From NCBI GenBank assembly GCA_021324445.1, contig JAJPJC010000069.1, positions 1 to 32,514 on the forward strand: a stretch of 32,514 nt of DNA, read 5' to 3'. The position numbers and the translations under genes are program-made. The stretch comes from Isosphaeraceae bacterium (GTDB taxonomy: Bacteria; Planctomycetota; Planctomycetia; Isosphaerales; Isosphaeraceae). The notes beneath the pieces are model-generated. The model searched no databases, had not been told where the DNA came from, and was given only the letters and a program-made list of their open reading frames with translations. Every line of letters begins with the position of its first letter. The first letter of the stretch is position 1. Of this stretch, positions 7,707-15,452 are shown one piece after another.

Positions 7707-9368
7707 ATGGCCGTCGACCGCGCCCGATCCAGGGAGATCTCGCCGGAGCTTACGCCCGAGCAAATCCGCCGTCTCCAGCCGTACGGCACGGAGGAATCGC
7801 TTGCGCAGGGGACCCTCCTGTTCGACGAGGGGGACCGCGCGATCGATTTCTTCGTCGTCCTGTCCGGCGCCGTGAAGATCTGCATGTACGCCGAGGGGGA
7901 ACTGAGGGAGGTCGTCCGGCCCGGCCCCGGTCAGTTCATCGGCGACCCCTCGACCCTCACCGGCCGCGCCGCGGTCGTCCAGGCCTGGGTTGCCGAGGAT
8001 GCGGAGGTCTTGAGGATCTCCCCCGGGGCGTTGCACCGGATCATCGTCGAGGACTCGGAGCTCTCCGACCTGATCCTCCGCACCTTCCTGGCCCGCCGCT
8101 CGGCCTTGATCGAAGGAGGTTTCAGCTCGATCAAGGTCATCGGCTCCCGATACTCGCGCGACACCCACCGGCTCCGCGAGTTCCTCACCCGCAACAGCCA
8201 GCCGCACCGGTTCCTCGACCTGGAGCAGGACGAGGGGGTGGCCGCGCTGCTGGAGACCCTGGGCGTCGGGGTCGACGAAACCCCGATCATCGTCTGCGGC
8301 GAGGGCCACGTGGCCCGCAACCCGAGCGAAGAGTTGGTCGCTCACTACCTCGGCTTCGACATCGTGGACGAGGGCGAGCTGTGCGACCTCGTGGTCGTGG
8401 GCGCCGGTCCGGCGGGGCTGGCCGCGTCGGTCTATGCCGCTTCCGAAGGCCTGTCGGTGATGGCGATCGACCTGGACTCGCCCGGCGGCCAGGCAGGGAC
8501 CAGCTCGAAGATCGAGAACTACCTGGGCTTCCCGACGGGGATCTCCGGCCTGGAGCTGGCCCAGCGGGCGATGACGCAGGCGGTGAAGTTCGGCACGCGC
8601 CTGGCCAACCCGGTCAAGGCCGTCGGCCTGGAGCGCCACGGGGCCAATTACCAGGTCCGGTTCCAGGACCGCCGCCAGATCCGCGGCCGTGCGGTCGTGG
8701 TCGCCACCGGGGCCGAGTACCGGCGGCTCGTCGTCCCCGACGCGGAGACCTATCGGGGCTGCGGCCTGTATTACGGGGCCACCGCGATGGAGTCCGAGAT
8801 GTGCGCGGGGGCCGATGTGGTCGTCGTGGGCGGCGGGAACTCGGCCGGTCAAGGGGCGGTCTACCTGGCCAGGCATGCCCGCTCGGTTCACATCCTGATC
8901 CGCCGCGACGGGCTGGCCGAGACGATGTCGCGCTACCTGATCCGCCGGATCGAGGAAACGTCCAACATCGTCCTCCACACCCGCTCGGAGATCACCCGCC
9001 TGATCGGCGACGGCAAACGGCTCCGCGCCATCGAGTACCACGACCGCGCCCGGGACCAGACCATCCCCCTCGAGGTGTCGTCGGTCTTCCTCTTCCTGGG
9101 CGCGCAGCCCTGCACCGGCTGGCTCCGCGGCACCCTGGCCCTGGACGAGAAGGGTTTCATCAAGACGGGCCCCGACCTTACGCCCGACGAGCTGTCTGCC
9201 CACAGCCGGCCGGCCGGCCGGCCGCCCACGCTCTTCGAGAGCAGCCTGCCCCGCGTCTACGCCGTCGGCGACGTCCGGAGTGGGTCGGTCAAGCGCGTGG
9301 CGTCGGCCGTGGGCGAGGGATCCATCGTCGTGCAGTTCATCCATCGGGCCTTGAACGAGGGTACGTGA
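7707..9368 (+). CDS. Thioredoxin-reductase-like flavoprotein with N-terminal cyclic-nucleotide-binding domain
   Basis: The 553-residue protein has three parts. Residues 20-135 form a cNMP-binding (CRP-like) beta-roll: GTLLFDEGDRAIDFFVVLSGAVKI and PGQFIGDPSTLTGRA in the phosphate-binding cassette region. Residues 143-215 resemble a small thioredoxin-like insert (VIGSRYSRDTHRLREFL, ETPIIV). Residues 226-553 form a class II pyridine nucleotide-disulfide oxidoreductase: FAD motif VGAGPAGLAA (GxGxxG at 232-237), SPGGQAGTSSKIENYLGFPTG, NAD(P) motif GGGNSAGQGA (375-) and the FAD motif YAVGDVRSGS (518-). The redox CxxC of true thioredoxin reductases is absent; YYGATAMESEMC occupies that site. It is therefore probably an NAD(P)H oxidoreductase gated or tuned by a ligand. 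GGAGGAG precedes the ATG. The potassium-channel gene starts 4 bases after its stop. Confidence 0.92.
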   Translation: MAVDRARSREISPELTPEQIRRLQPYGTEESLAQGTLLFDEGDRAIDFFVVLSGAVKICMYAEGELREVVRPGPGQFIGDPSTLTGRAAVVQAWVAEDAEVLRISPGALHRIIVEDSELSDLILRTFLARRSALIEGGFSSIKVIGSRYSRDTHRLREFLTRNSQPHRFLDLEQDEGVAALLETLGVGVDETPIIVCGEGHVARNPSEELVAHYLGFDIVDEGELCDLVVVGAGPAGLAASVYAASEGLSVMAIDLDSPGGQAGTSSKIENYLGFPTGISGLELAQRAMTQAVKFGTRLANPVKAVGLERHGANYQVRFQDRRQIRGRAVVVATGAEYRRLVVPDAETYRGCGLYYGATAMESEMCAGADVVVVGGGNSAGQGAVYLARHARSVHILIRRDGLAETMSRYLIRRIEETSNIVLHTRSEITRLIGDGKRLRAIEYHDRARDQTIPLEVSSVFLFLGAQPCTGWLRGTLALDEKGFIKTGPDLTPDELSAHSRPAGRPPTLFESSLPRVYAVGDVRSGSVKRVASAVGEGSIVVQFIHRALNEGT

Positions 9369-9372
9369 CGAG

Positions 9373-10521
9373 ATGACGCCGTGGCTGACCCTGGCGCTGG
9401 GCCTGGTGGCGATTGCGATCGTGCTGGTGGATGCGTTCGAGGCGATGCTGCTGCCCCGGCGCGTCGCCCGCAATTTACGCCTGGCGCGGCAGTTCTACCG
9501 CGTGACCTGGCAGCCCTGGGCGGCCCTCGGCCGGCGGTTGGGACCCGGCAAGCGCCGCGAGATCTATCTCAGCGTGTTCGGACCGCTGTCGATGCTCGTC
9601 CTGTTCACGGTCTGGGCCGCCGGGTTGATCCTCGGCTTCGCCCTCTTGCACTGGTCGCTCGCCACGCCCCTGAGTTCCCTGCGGGCCGGCGCGAGCCTCT
9701 TCGAGGACTTGTACCTGAGTGGGGTCACGTTCTTCACACTGGGATACGGCGACGTGACTCCCATCGACCCGCTCGGCCGGATGCTGGCGGTTCTCGAGGC
9801 GGGGATCGGGTTCGGCTTCCTTGCGGTGGTGATCAGTTACCTGCCGGTGCTCTACCAGGCGTTTTCCCGGCGGGAGCTGACGATCTCCCTGCTGGACGCC
9901 CGCGCCGGCTCACCGCCGACCGCCGCGCAGCTCCTGGTGCGCTCGGCCGCGGTCCAGGACCGCGAGGATCTGGCGCGCATCCTCGGCGAGTGGGAGCGCT
10001 GGTCGGCTGAGCTGCTGGAGAGCCACCTCTCGTTCTTCGTGCTGAGCTACTACCGTTCGCAACACGACAACCAGTCGTGGCTGGCCGCGGCCACGGCCAT
10101 CCTCGACACCTGCTGTCTGCTGATCGCGGTGGTCGATTGCGACCACGTTTACCAGGCCGGGTTGACCTTCGCCATGACCCGTCACGCGGTCGTCGACCTG
10201 GCCCAGGCATTCAAATCCCCGCCTCGCCTGCCGGACCACGACCGCCTCCCCCCCGACCGCCTCAGCCGGCTCCGCGACAGCCTGCGCTCCGCCGGGCTCA
10301 CGCTTCGCGAGGGGCCGGCCGTCGCCGGCAAACTCGCCGAGCTGCGCGCGATGTACGAGCCGTTCGTCGCCTCGCTCTCCGCGTACTTCGTCTTCCCCCT
10401 TCCCGCCATCCTCTCCGACGCCCCCCCCGTGGACAACTGGCAGACCAGCGCCTGGATGCGTCGCACCGCCGGGATCACCGAGCTGGCCCCTGCCCAGCCC
10501 GACGACGATCACCTCGACTGA
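9373..10521 (+). CDS. Two-TM potassium channel-like membrane protein
   Basis: The 382-residue protein starts with a hydrophobic segment (3-22) and a basic amphipathic region. A pore module follows: TM helix at about 66-92, pore helix and selectivity filter TLGYGDVTP (filter residues T122-D127), then a TM helix at about 135-162. TLGYGD is the potassium-channel signature (Ion_trans_2 family). The soluble C-terminal 220 residues are mostly helical, begin SRRELTISLLDARAGSPPTAAQLL, and match no RCK or cNMP domain that I recognise. A later stretch (LAAATAILDTCCLLIAVVD) is hydrophobic but probably buried. The ATG lies 4 bases after the stop of the flavoprotein gene, so the two are surely co-transcribed. 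The flavoprotein could report redox state to the channel; this link is inference. Confidence 0.88.
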   Translation: MTPWLTLALGLVAIAIVLVDAFEAMLLPRRVARNLRLARQFYRVTWQPWAALGRRLGPGKRREIYLSVFGPLSMLVLFTVWAAGLILGFALLHWSLATPLSSLRAGASLFEDLYLSGVTFFTLGYGDVTPIDPLGRMLAVLEAGIGFGFLAVVISYLPVLYQAFSRRELTISLLDARAGSPPTAAQLLVRSAAVQDREDLARILGEWERWSAELLESHLSFFVLSYYRSQHDNQSWLAAATAILDTCCLLIAVVDCDHVYQAGLTFAMTRHAVVDLAQAFKSPPRLPDHDRLPPDRLSRLRDSLRSAGLTLREGPAVAGKLAELRAMYEPFVASLSAYFVFPLPAILSDAPPVDNWQTSAWMRRTAGITELAPAQPDDDHLD

Positions 10522-10542
10522 ACCGTGCTCCACCGACCCATT

Positions 10543-10568
10543 CCTGCGAGAACGCATGTTATCGCAGG
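10543..10568 (+). terminator. Possible hairpin terminator after the channel gene
   Basis: CCTGCGA and TCGCAGG form a 7-bp stem around a 12-base loop, 21 bases after the channel stop codon. Only ATTGCTTC follows, not a real T run, so termination is uncertain. Confidence 0.33.
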
Positions 10569-10725
10569 ATTGCTTCACGCGGTGATCGGCGGTTCCCTCG
10601 AAAACCAAGGCTATCCCATGGCGCGATGCCGATTCTCGGAATAGACTCTTCGTGTCCAATCGTTTTTGCGTGTTGGGGAGCCACCTCGACCGCGCGTAAC
10701 ACCCTCGGCCGCCAGCGCCAGTCCC

Positions 10726-11058
10726 TCAAGGACCAAGGACCAAGAGGACTTTCTGGCGCAGGGCCTCGACGTAGGGGGCCAAGCCGCTCAACGATTGTGA
10801 GTGGATGCTCCCCTGGAGCTGAACGATCCGGGCATGCAGCTCAGACAGCTCCCGGTCGGAGTCGGCGCGGCGATCGGCATCGGCTTGCGGGTTCGATCGC
10901 AAGGCTTGACTCGCGCGGACCGCGCGGTGGGCACGGACAGCCAGCTCGCGGAGCGTGGTGCTGAGCAAGGCCGGATCGTGGAAAACCTTCGGGGACCCAT
11001 CGTTGCGCCGAGGCTGGGGCGGGGTCCGGCGGGTCGGTTTGACTCGTGTCGAGATCAT
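10726..11058 (-). CDS. Small helical protein of unknown function
   Basis: The 110-residue frame has a basic, Pro-rich N-terminus (STRVKPTRRTPPQPRR). A long helical, probably coiled-coil part follows: LRELAVRAHRAVRASQALR, DSDRELSELHARIVQLQGSI, then LAPYVEALRQKVLLVL. The ATG at 11058 is preceded by GAGGAG at 6 bases, an excellent ribosome site, and the amino-acid composition looks protein-like. No domain is recognised. It is on the same strand as the MurE-like gene, but that gene ends 220 bases upstream, so co-transcription is uncertain. A structural or regulatory role cannot be decided from the sequence. Confidence 0.58.
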   Translation of the reverse strand: MISTRVKPTRRTPPQPRRNDGSPKVFHDPALLSTTLRELAVRAHRAVRASQALRSNPQADADRRADSDRELSELHARIVQLQGSIHSQSLSGLAPYVEALRQKVLLVLGP

Positions 11059-11278
11059 TCTGCGCTCCTCGCAAGCTCCGGTTCGGTTCCCTGGTCCTGG
11101 TCAGTCGGTGTGTTTTCCGGTTATTCGTCCCGCGCGGCCGATCCTTGGACTCCCGACTCCGAAAGAGGCGCCATCGACCGATTGCTGCAGATGCGCTTCA
11201 GACGCTTGGAACGGCCAATTTGTTCGCGCGTTCGCCTGGGTGAGGCTCCAGGGAGGGGTCGAAGACGGCGGAACGGTC

Positions 11279-12904
11279 TCAGGCCGAGCGCTGGGCGGGG
11301 GCTGCCGTGCGGGCCTGGTGCTCCAGCCATCGGCGGGCGAGTTCCGCGTCATCGAAGGGGACGACGCGGTCGGCGAGGATCTCGTAAGTCCGGCGGCCCT
11401 TGCCGGTGATCAGCACCGTATCGCCGGTGCGGGCGTCGCTCAGGGCGAGTTCGATGGCGTGGCGGCGATCGGGCTCGACGCGGACCTTGCCCGGGCGGCG
11501 GAAGCCGGCCAGGAGGTCGTCGAGGATCTGGTTGGGGTCTTCAGTGCGGGGGTTGCTGACGGTGAGGATGATGCGATCGGCGCCGGCCTCGGCGACCTCC
11601 GCCAGCCGTCGCCGCTCGAGCCGGTCGCCACACCCCTCGGCGCTGACGAGGCAATGGACCTGCCCGGCCGCGACGGCCCGCACGGCCGCCAGGGCCTCCT
11701 CCAGGGCGGTGGGGGTGGCCGCCGCGTCGATTCGCACCTCGAAGTCCTGGCCTGCAACCACGGCCTCGAGATGCCCGGCGACCGATTGGACCGACTCCAG
11801 CCCGGCGATCACCGCAGCGCGGTCGATCTCCAAGGCCCAGGCCACCGTCGCCGCGGCCAGTGCGCAGGCCGCCGCCCTGGGTCCGACCAGGGGCAGGTGC
11901 ACCGGCGCCTCGCGGTCGAACCCACGGAGGATCATCCGCGTGCCGGAGCCGTCGAGGCGCGCCAGGCGAGCCGAGACGTCCACCGCCAGGCTCGGCCGGC
12001 GCGCCGGCTCCATCGCGAAGGCGATCCGGCGCGCATCGAGATTGACCGCCCCCAAGATCTCGGCGTTGGGATCGTCGGCGTTGACGATCGTCACTCCCCC
12101 CGGCAGCACCTGGCGGAACAGCCGGGACAGGGCTCGACGCTGCTGGACCACCACCTCCGCAGGGAACCCAGACGGTGCTCCGACATCGGTCACGACCGCC
12201 GCGTGGAACACGACGCCCTCGAAGCGACGCTGCTCCATCGCCTCGCTCGAGACTTCCAGGATGCCCGCCTGGCCGCCGTCCTCGACCAACTCGGCCATCA
12301 GGGCCGCCAGGCAGGCCGGACCGGGCGCGAAGGCCCCAGGACCCCGTCCGGCCGCGATTCCTGTCCAACGACCGGCCGCGATTCCGGACTGCCATCCCTC
12401 GCTGAAGCCGGCTCCCAGCGCACGGGCTTTGGTGCCGTGGAAGAAGCCCAGGGCGCCGATGAGACCGGTCCGCCGGCCGGCCGCCTCGAGGATCGAACGG
12501 ACCATCAGGGCCGTAACGGTCTTGCCGAAACTGCCGGTGACGCCCAGGGTCAGGAGTTGCTGGGACGGGTCACCGGCCAGGGCCTGGCAGATCCGGGCGT
12601 GCGCCGCCATGGCGTCCGGGACGATGACCTGGAGCCGGCCGGCCTCGGGGCAAGGCTGCTCCACCACCACGCCCGCCGCGCCCCGGTCCAGGGCCGCGCG
12701 CACGAAGGCGTGTCCATCGTAGCCCGGCCGTGCTCCCCGGACCGCCACGAAGACCTGGCCGGGATCCAGCCGGCGATGATCGTCGGTGCAGCCGGAGACC
12801 TCCCAGTCGGCGCAGCCGACGAACTGGGCCTCCGGGAGCAGCCGGCGCAGGCTCACCGAAGGAATCCCCCGCTGGGCCAGACGGTCCACGAACCAGCGCG
12901 CCAT
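11279..12904 (-). CDS. MurE-like Mur ligase paralogue with eroded active-site motifs
   Basis: The 541-residue protein follows MurE (UDP-MurNAc-tripeptide synthetase) along its length: an N-terminal substrate-binding domain (SGCTDDHRRLDPGQVFVAVRG), an ATP P-loop GVTGSFGKTVT (121-131), LEVSSEAM (217-223), GCGDR (424-428), SNPRTEDP (450-457) and ITGKGRRTYEI (499-509). Several residues conserved in true MurE are changed. TNxxxDHLD is replaced by TDVGAPSGFP (239-248), the carbamylated-lysine AKxxLF region by ALSRLF, DYAHTPDAL by DAAATPTAL (393-401), and DNPR by SNPR. It is therefore a divergent paralogue, either with altered substrate or without ligase activity. Residues 174-187 hold a 24-bp tandem duplication (IAAGRWTG unit). 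AAGGAGG stands 9 bases before the ATG. A heptamer-repeat element starts 24 bases upstream of the start. Confidence 0.85.
   Translation of the reverse strand: MARWFVDRLAQRGIPSVSLRRLLPEAQFVGCADWEVSGCTDDHRRLDPGQVFVAVRGARPGYDGHAFVRAALDRGAAGVVVEQPCPEAGRLQVIVPDAMAAHARICQALAGDPSQQLLTLGVTGSFGKTVTALMVRSILEAAGRRTGLIGALGFFHGTKARALGAGFSEGWQSGIAAGRWTGIAAGRGPGAFAPGPACLAALMAELVEDGGQAGILEVSSEAMEQRRFEGVVFHAAVVTDVGAPSGFPAEVVVQQRRALSRLFRQVLPGGVTIVNADDPNAEILGAVNLDARRIAFAMEPARRPSLAVDVSARLARLDGSGTRMILRGFDREAPVHLPLVGPRAAACALAAATVAWALEIDRAAVIAGLESVQSVAGHLEAVVAGQDFEVRIDAAATPTALEEALAAVRAVAAGQVHCLVSAEGCGDRLERRRLAEVAEAGADRIILTVSNPRTEDPNQILDDLLAGFRRPGKVRVEPDRRHAIELALSDARTGDTVLITGKGRRTYEILADRVVPFDDAELARRWLEHQARTAAPAQRSA
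12348..12385. repeat. 24-bp in-frame tandem duplication in the MurE-like gene
   Basis: CCGGCCGCGATTCC occurs exactly at 12348-12361 and again at 12372-12385, a period of 24 bases or eight codons. It produces the repeated IAAGR in the loop between the P-loop helix and the LEVSS motif, where MurE tolerates length change. Confidence 0.7.
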
Positions 12905-12928
12905 CGGCTTGCGCCTCCTTGCTTCGTT

Positions 12929-13027
12929 CAGCAGTGGACAATGGTCAATGGACAGTGGTCAGTGTTTCCACGGGACGGACCGGGCGGCGCCGTCCTTCCT
13001 CCCTGCACTGACTGACCATCGACCAAC
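12929..13027. repeat. Inverted heptamer-array element, copy A
   Basis: The element begins CAGCAGT. Its left arm (12933-12964) is four 7-base units, AGTGGAC, AATGGTC, AATGGAC and AGTGGTC, plus AGTG. The right arm (about 13006-13027) carries units of the opposite strand: CACTGAC, then GACCATC and GACCAAC. Between them lies a GC-rich core containing CGGGCGGCGCCGTCC. The core and right arm align with copy B without gaps: 12981-13018 against 13186-13223, 31 of 38 identical by my count. It occupies the spacer just upstream of the MurE-like gene. Confidence 0.72.
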
Positions 13028-13071
13028 GCCTGAAACGCGATCCCTCGCGCTGGATGCCTCGCCAGAGGGAG

Positions 13072-13109
13072 TGGCATTGTTGGCCAAAGCCCGGAAAAAG
13101 GCAATGCCA
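13072..13109 (-). terminator. Hairpin after the glycosyltransferase gene, terminator candidate
   Basis: TGGCATTG and CAATGCCA form an 8-bp stem around a 22-base loop that reads, on the minus strand, CCTTTTTCCGGGCTTTGGCC. It starts 1 base after the glycosyltransferase stop codon in the direction of transcription. The T run is in the loop, not after the stem. Confidence 0.35.
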
Positions 13110-13110
13110 T

Positions 13111-14805
13111 TCAGCAGTGGTCCGTGGTCCGTGGGTCCACAGGACCGACCGGGCCGGCCAGAGCCGTCGTCCGGGAAGAGACGATCGGGCGGGGCCGTCC
13201 GTCTGCCCTGTATCGACTGACCACGGACCCCTGACTCCTGACCACTGGCCCCTGTTCCAAGCGGAGCATGGCTCCCAGGCCGAAGACCAGGAGCACGGCC
13301 GGGACGAACAGGTTGCCGCAGGCCTGCGCCGCCTGCGGCATGGGGATGGCCAGGGCGGGAATCAGCAACACGGCGGCGATCCAGACGACCTTGACGGCTC
13401 GCCACCGCGCCGGGGGATCGCCCGGCTCATTCAACAGCCGGTGCAGAGCCAGCGTCGTCGGATACAACAACCAGACGTACGCGTAATTGAACGACAAGGG
13501 AGAAAAGATCAGGGTGAGCAAGGTCACCAGCGCGAACTCCAGGGCGTCGGTCGCACCGGTCCGATCCTGCCGTGGCGGCATCACGGCGGCGACGAACAGG
13601 CACAAGCCCATCATGGCGGCCAAGGTAATCGCGGTCACGGTCGGGAAATCCAGGTTGAGGAAGTTCACCTTCCAGGCGGCGCGCAGCGCCGGTTCGGCCC
13701 CCTTGAGGTCCTCGTCCCAGCGACGCCACGACTCGGCAGCCCTCGGGCCATCTGCGGTGCTGCCGGAAGCCGCGCTGGGGCCGGCCCCGAGACCGGCGCC
13801 GATCCCCACGGCGGTGTCGGCCTGTTGAGGTGCGTCGGCTGTCCGGTGGTGGGGCTTCAAGAACGAGAGGAGATCGGTCGCCGGATCCAGCGCCGGCCCC
13901 CTCTGAGCCCGCAGGCCGCCCGGTCCGGCCTTGGCCCGCCGCGCCAGGACGGCCTCGCCGTCGGCCGGCACGTCGCGGAGCAGACGATGGGCGACCGCCA
14001 TGATCGACTGGTTCTTGTAGCTGTACGATCGGAGCGGACGCTGGGCGATCCCGTGCGTGTTGTAGGTCAAGAGCATTCCTTGCGTCCAGACCATGAGGTC
14101 GTCGACCGCCTGGGCGGGGCTCCGGAAGGCCAGGGGAGCGATCAGCAGCCAGGCGGCCAGCACGGCCACGGTCGCCACCGTGGCGCGCCACATCCGGCGG
14201 TACACCAAATATCCCAGGATCAGGATCGGGAACGCCTTGATCGCCGCCGCCGTGGCCACCAGCGCGCCGGCCGCGACGCCCCGGCCCAGCCGGAGGCAGA
14301 CGAATGCCCCCAGCACCATCGCCAGCAGCATCAGGTTGGGCTGGCCCAGCAAGTAAATGTTGTACACCAGCACGATGACCGACAGCGACGGCACGATGAC
14401 GATCAGGGGGTGCCGCCGCTGGCCCGGCCGTACGGCCAGCCAGACCGAGAGCAGGATGCTGACCACCCACGACACCGAGTTGACCACCAACAGCGCGACC
14501 AGGGTCCCAGTTGGGCCCAGCAGGCTCAGAAACCCGAGCATCGCCCCCGCGGAGGGAGGATACATGAACGGGAAGAGCCGGCCGGTCTCGGGACGGGGGT
14601 AGATATCCAATCCCCCGCGAACCGCCAGGCCAACCTGGTACCACAACCCGTAGTCCTTGGTCGACAACCCCAGGAGCAGGTTGGCGATCGGGAACGCCGA
14701 GAACACCAGCATGATCCCGACCAGGACCACCCACCAACCGCGCTCGAGTCGAGCCCATCGGCTCCGGATCTCGACCGGGCGTGGTCGCTGTTCCGTTTCG
14801 CGCAT
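13111..14805 (-). CDS. GT87-like (DUF2029) polytopic membrane glycosyltransferase
   Basis: The 564-residue protein has about ten membrane segments, the first at 24-46, with others near 85-125, 132-153, 155-172, 176-200, 208-226, 385-405, 415-450 and 480-510. An acidic residue in the first periplasmic loop (GGLDIYP, D67), the FPFMYPPSAG stretch, GQPN and IKAFPILILGYLVYR are typical of the GT87/DUF2029 polyprenyl-phosphate-mannose-dependent transferases. These act in the membrane on glycolipids or glycans using lipid-linked sugar. A loop at about 280-365 is low-complexity and charged. The ATG at 14805 has GGGAGG 5 bases upstream; the frame continues upstream without protein character. About the last 46 residues (from GPVVRSQGSVVSR) are encoded by heptamer-repeat copy B and are probably not part of the original protein. 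Confidence 0.85.
   Translation of the reverse strand: MRETEQRPRPVEIRSRWARLERGWWVVLVGIMLVFSAFPIANLLLGLSTKDYGLWYQVGLAVRGGLDIYPRPETGRLFPFMYPPSAGAMLGFLSLLGPTGTLVALLVVNSVSWVVSILLSVWLAVRPGQRRHPLIVIVPSLSVIVLVYNIYLLGQPNLMLLAMVLGAFVCLRLGRGVAAGALVATAAAIKAFPILILGYLVYRRMWRATVATVAVLAAWLLIAPLAFRSPAQAVDDLMVWTQGMLLTYNTHGIAQRPLRSYSYKNQSIMAVAHRLLRDVPADGEAVLARRAKAGPGGLRAQRGPALDPATDLLSFLKPHHRTADAPQQADTAVGIGAGLGAGPSAASGSTADGPRAAESWRRWDEDLKGAEPALRAAWKVNFLNLDFPTVTAITLAAMMGLCLFVAAVMPPRQDRTGATDALEFALVTLLTLIFSPLSFNYAYVWLLYPTTLALHRLLNEPGDPPARWRAVKVVWIAAVLLIPALAIPMPQAAQACGNLFVPAVLLVFGLGAMLRLEQGPVVRSQGSVVSRYRADGRPRPIVSSRTTALAGPVGPVDPRTTDHC
13112..13253. repeat. Inverted heptamer-array element, copy B, inside a coding end
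   Basis: It begins CAGCAGT like copy A. The left arm has AGTGGTC, CGTGGTC and CGTGGGTC (13116-13137). The right arm has five clean 7-base units, GACCACG, GACCCCT, GACTCCT, GACCACT and GGCCCCT (13219-13253), the reverse complement of the left-arm theme. The GC-rich core appears internally duplicated compared with copy A. The whole element is read through by the glycosyltransferase gene, whose stop codon overlaps its CAGCAGT edge. Confidence 0.72.
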
Positions 14806-15107
14806 CGAGGCCTCCCGCACGACCGGCGACGTGCACCGTCTGCCCTGAGAACTTGCAAGCGGCGCGAATCCTAATCGACATCGATGCTTCCGAGAATGGC
14901 AAAGCGCGGGGGATCGGCCCCGCGCCCCGCGATGACCGAGCCCGAGTTTACCACGTTGATTTCGACAAAAAACCAATTGCTGCTCAATCGCCGTGCTCTC
15001 CGAGTCTGTACCGTAAGCCCCGGAGGGGGGCGATCGGCCGTCGCCAGGGGCGTCAGCCCCCTGGATCTCGGGACCAGGACCCCTCGTCCCCAAATCCCTC
15101 TGATCCG

Positions 15108-15144
15108 CCGCCGCAACCGCGGGCTTTGCCTGCGGTTGCGGCGG
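15108..15144. repeat. Long hairpin with CTTTG loop
   Basis: CCGCCGCAACCGC (15108-15120) pairs perfectly with GCGGTTGCGGCGG (15132-15144). Three more inner pairs, one of them G-T, leave a CTTTG loop. The arm sequence differs from the 21-bp palindrome at 5710 but the loop matches it. It lies between divergent genes, so it is not an obvious terminator. Confidence 0.75.
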
Positions 15145-15336
15145 ATGTCCCACAGGAAGGGGTGGGTGGGGTGGCTGGGCGAAGAGATCGCGCCGGCCGG
15201 GATCCGCGCAGCCGATGGTGCGGTCCTCGGCACGAACACCATCGTCATGCCTCCGTCCACGACGTGAGGGATCCACGGCGGCGGGTTTCCCGCGCGCGGT
15301 TCGTTGGATCCTGGGTGCAGGGAGTCTTCCATCGAC

Positions 15337-15342
15337 TATAAT
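15337..15342 (+). promoter_or_regulatory. TATAAT -10 box for the TPR kinase gene
   Basis: A perfect TATAAT sits in a GC-rich spacer and would give an mRNA leader of roughly 100 bases before the ATG at 15453. No good -35 hexamer is visible 16 to 18 bases upstream, so an extended or alternative sigma promoter is possible. Confidence 0.42.
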
Positions 15343-15452
15343 CGGGCGATGGTGGGTCACCTTTCGGAGGGATCTCCGGTTCCGAGGATGGGATCGCTCG
15401 CCCGGATGGGCCGGGCCGATCGACGCCGAGGGATCATCGGGAGTCCGCACCC

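Larger units (their letters stand above)
14806..15452. other. Divergent spacer with promoter and hairpin
   Basis: The glycosyltransferase gene leaves to the left and the TPR kinase gene to the right. The frame upstream of 14805 stays open on the minus strand but is Arg/Pro-rich and not protein-like. An AT-richer patch near 14965-14990 (GACAAAAAACCAATTG) could serve the minus-strand gene. A CTTTG-loop hairpin (15108-15144) and a TATAAT (15337) are listed separately. Confidence 0.55.

Noticed and set aside
7556..9376. Alternative 606-residue plus-strand frame over the flavoprotein gene
   Set aside because: It is a frame-shifted shadow rich in Arg/Pro/Gly; the 7707 frame holds all the FAD, NAD and cNMP motifs.
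12929..13253. CRISPR array
   Set aside because: The repeated units are 7 bases with no spacers between them, and arms are inverted; no cas gene is nearby.
14806..15450. N-terminal extension of the glycosyltransferase frame to a 779-residue protein
   Set aside because: The extra 215 residues are Arg/Pro/Gly-rich without membrane or domain features, while the ATG at 14805 has a good ribosome site and starts the typical hydrophobic profile.
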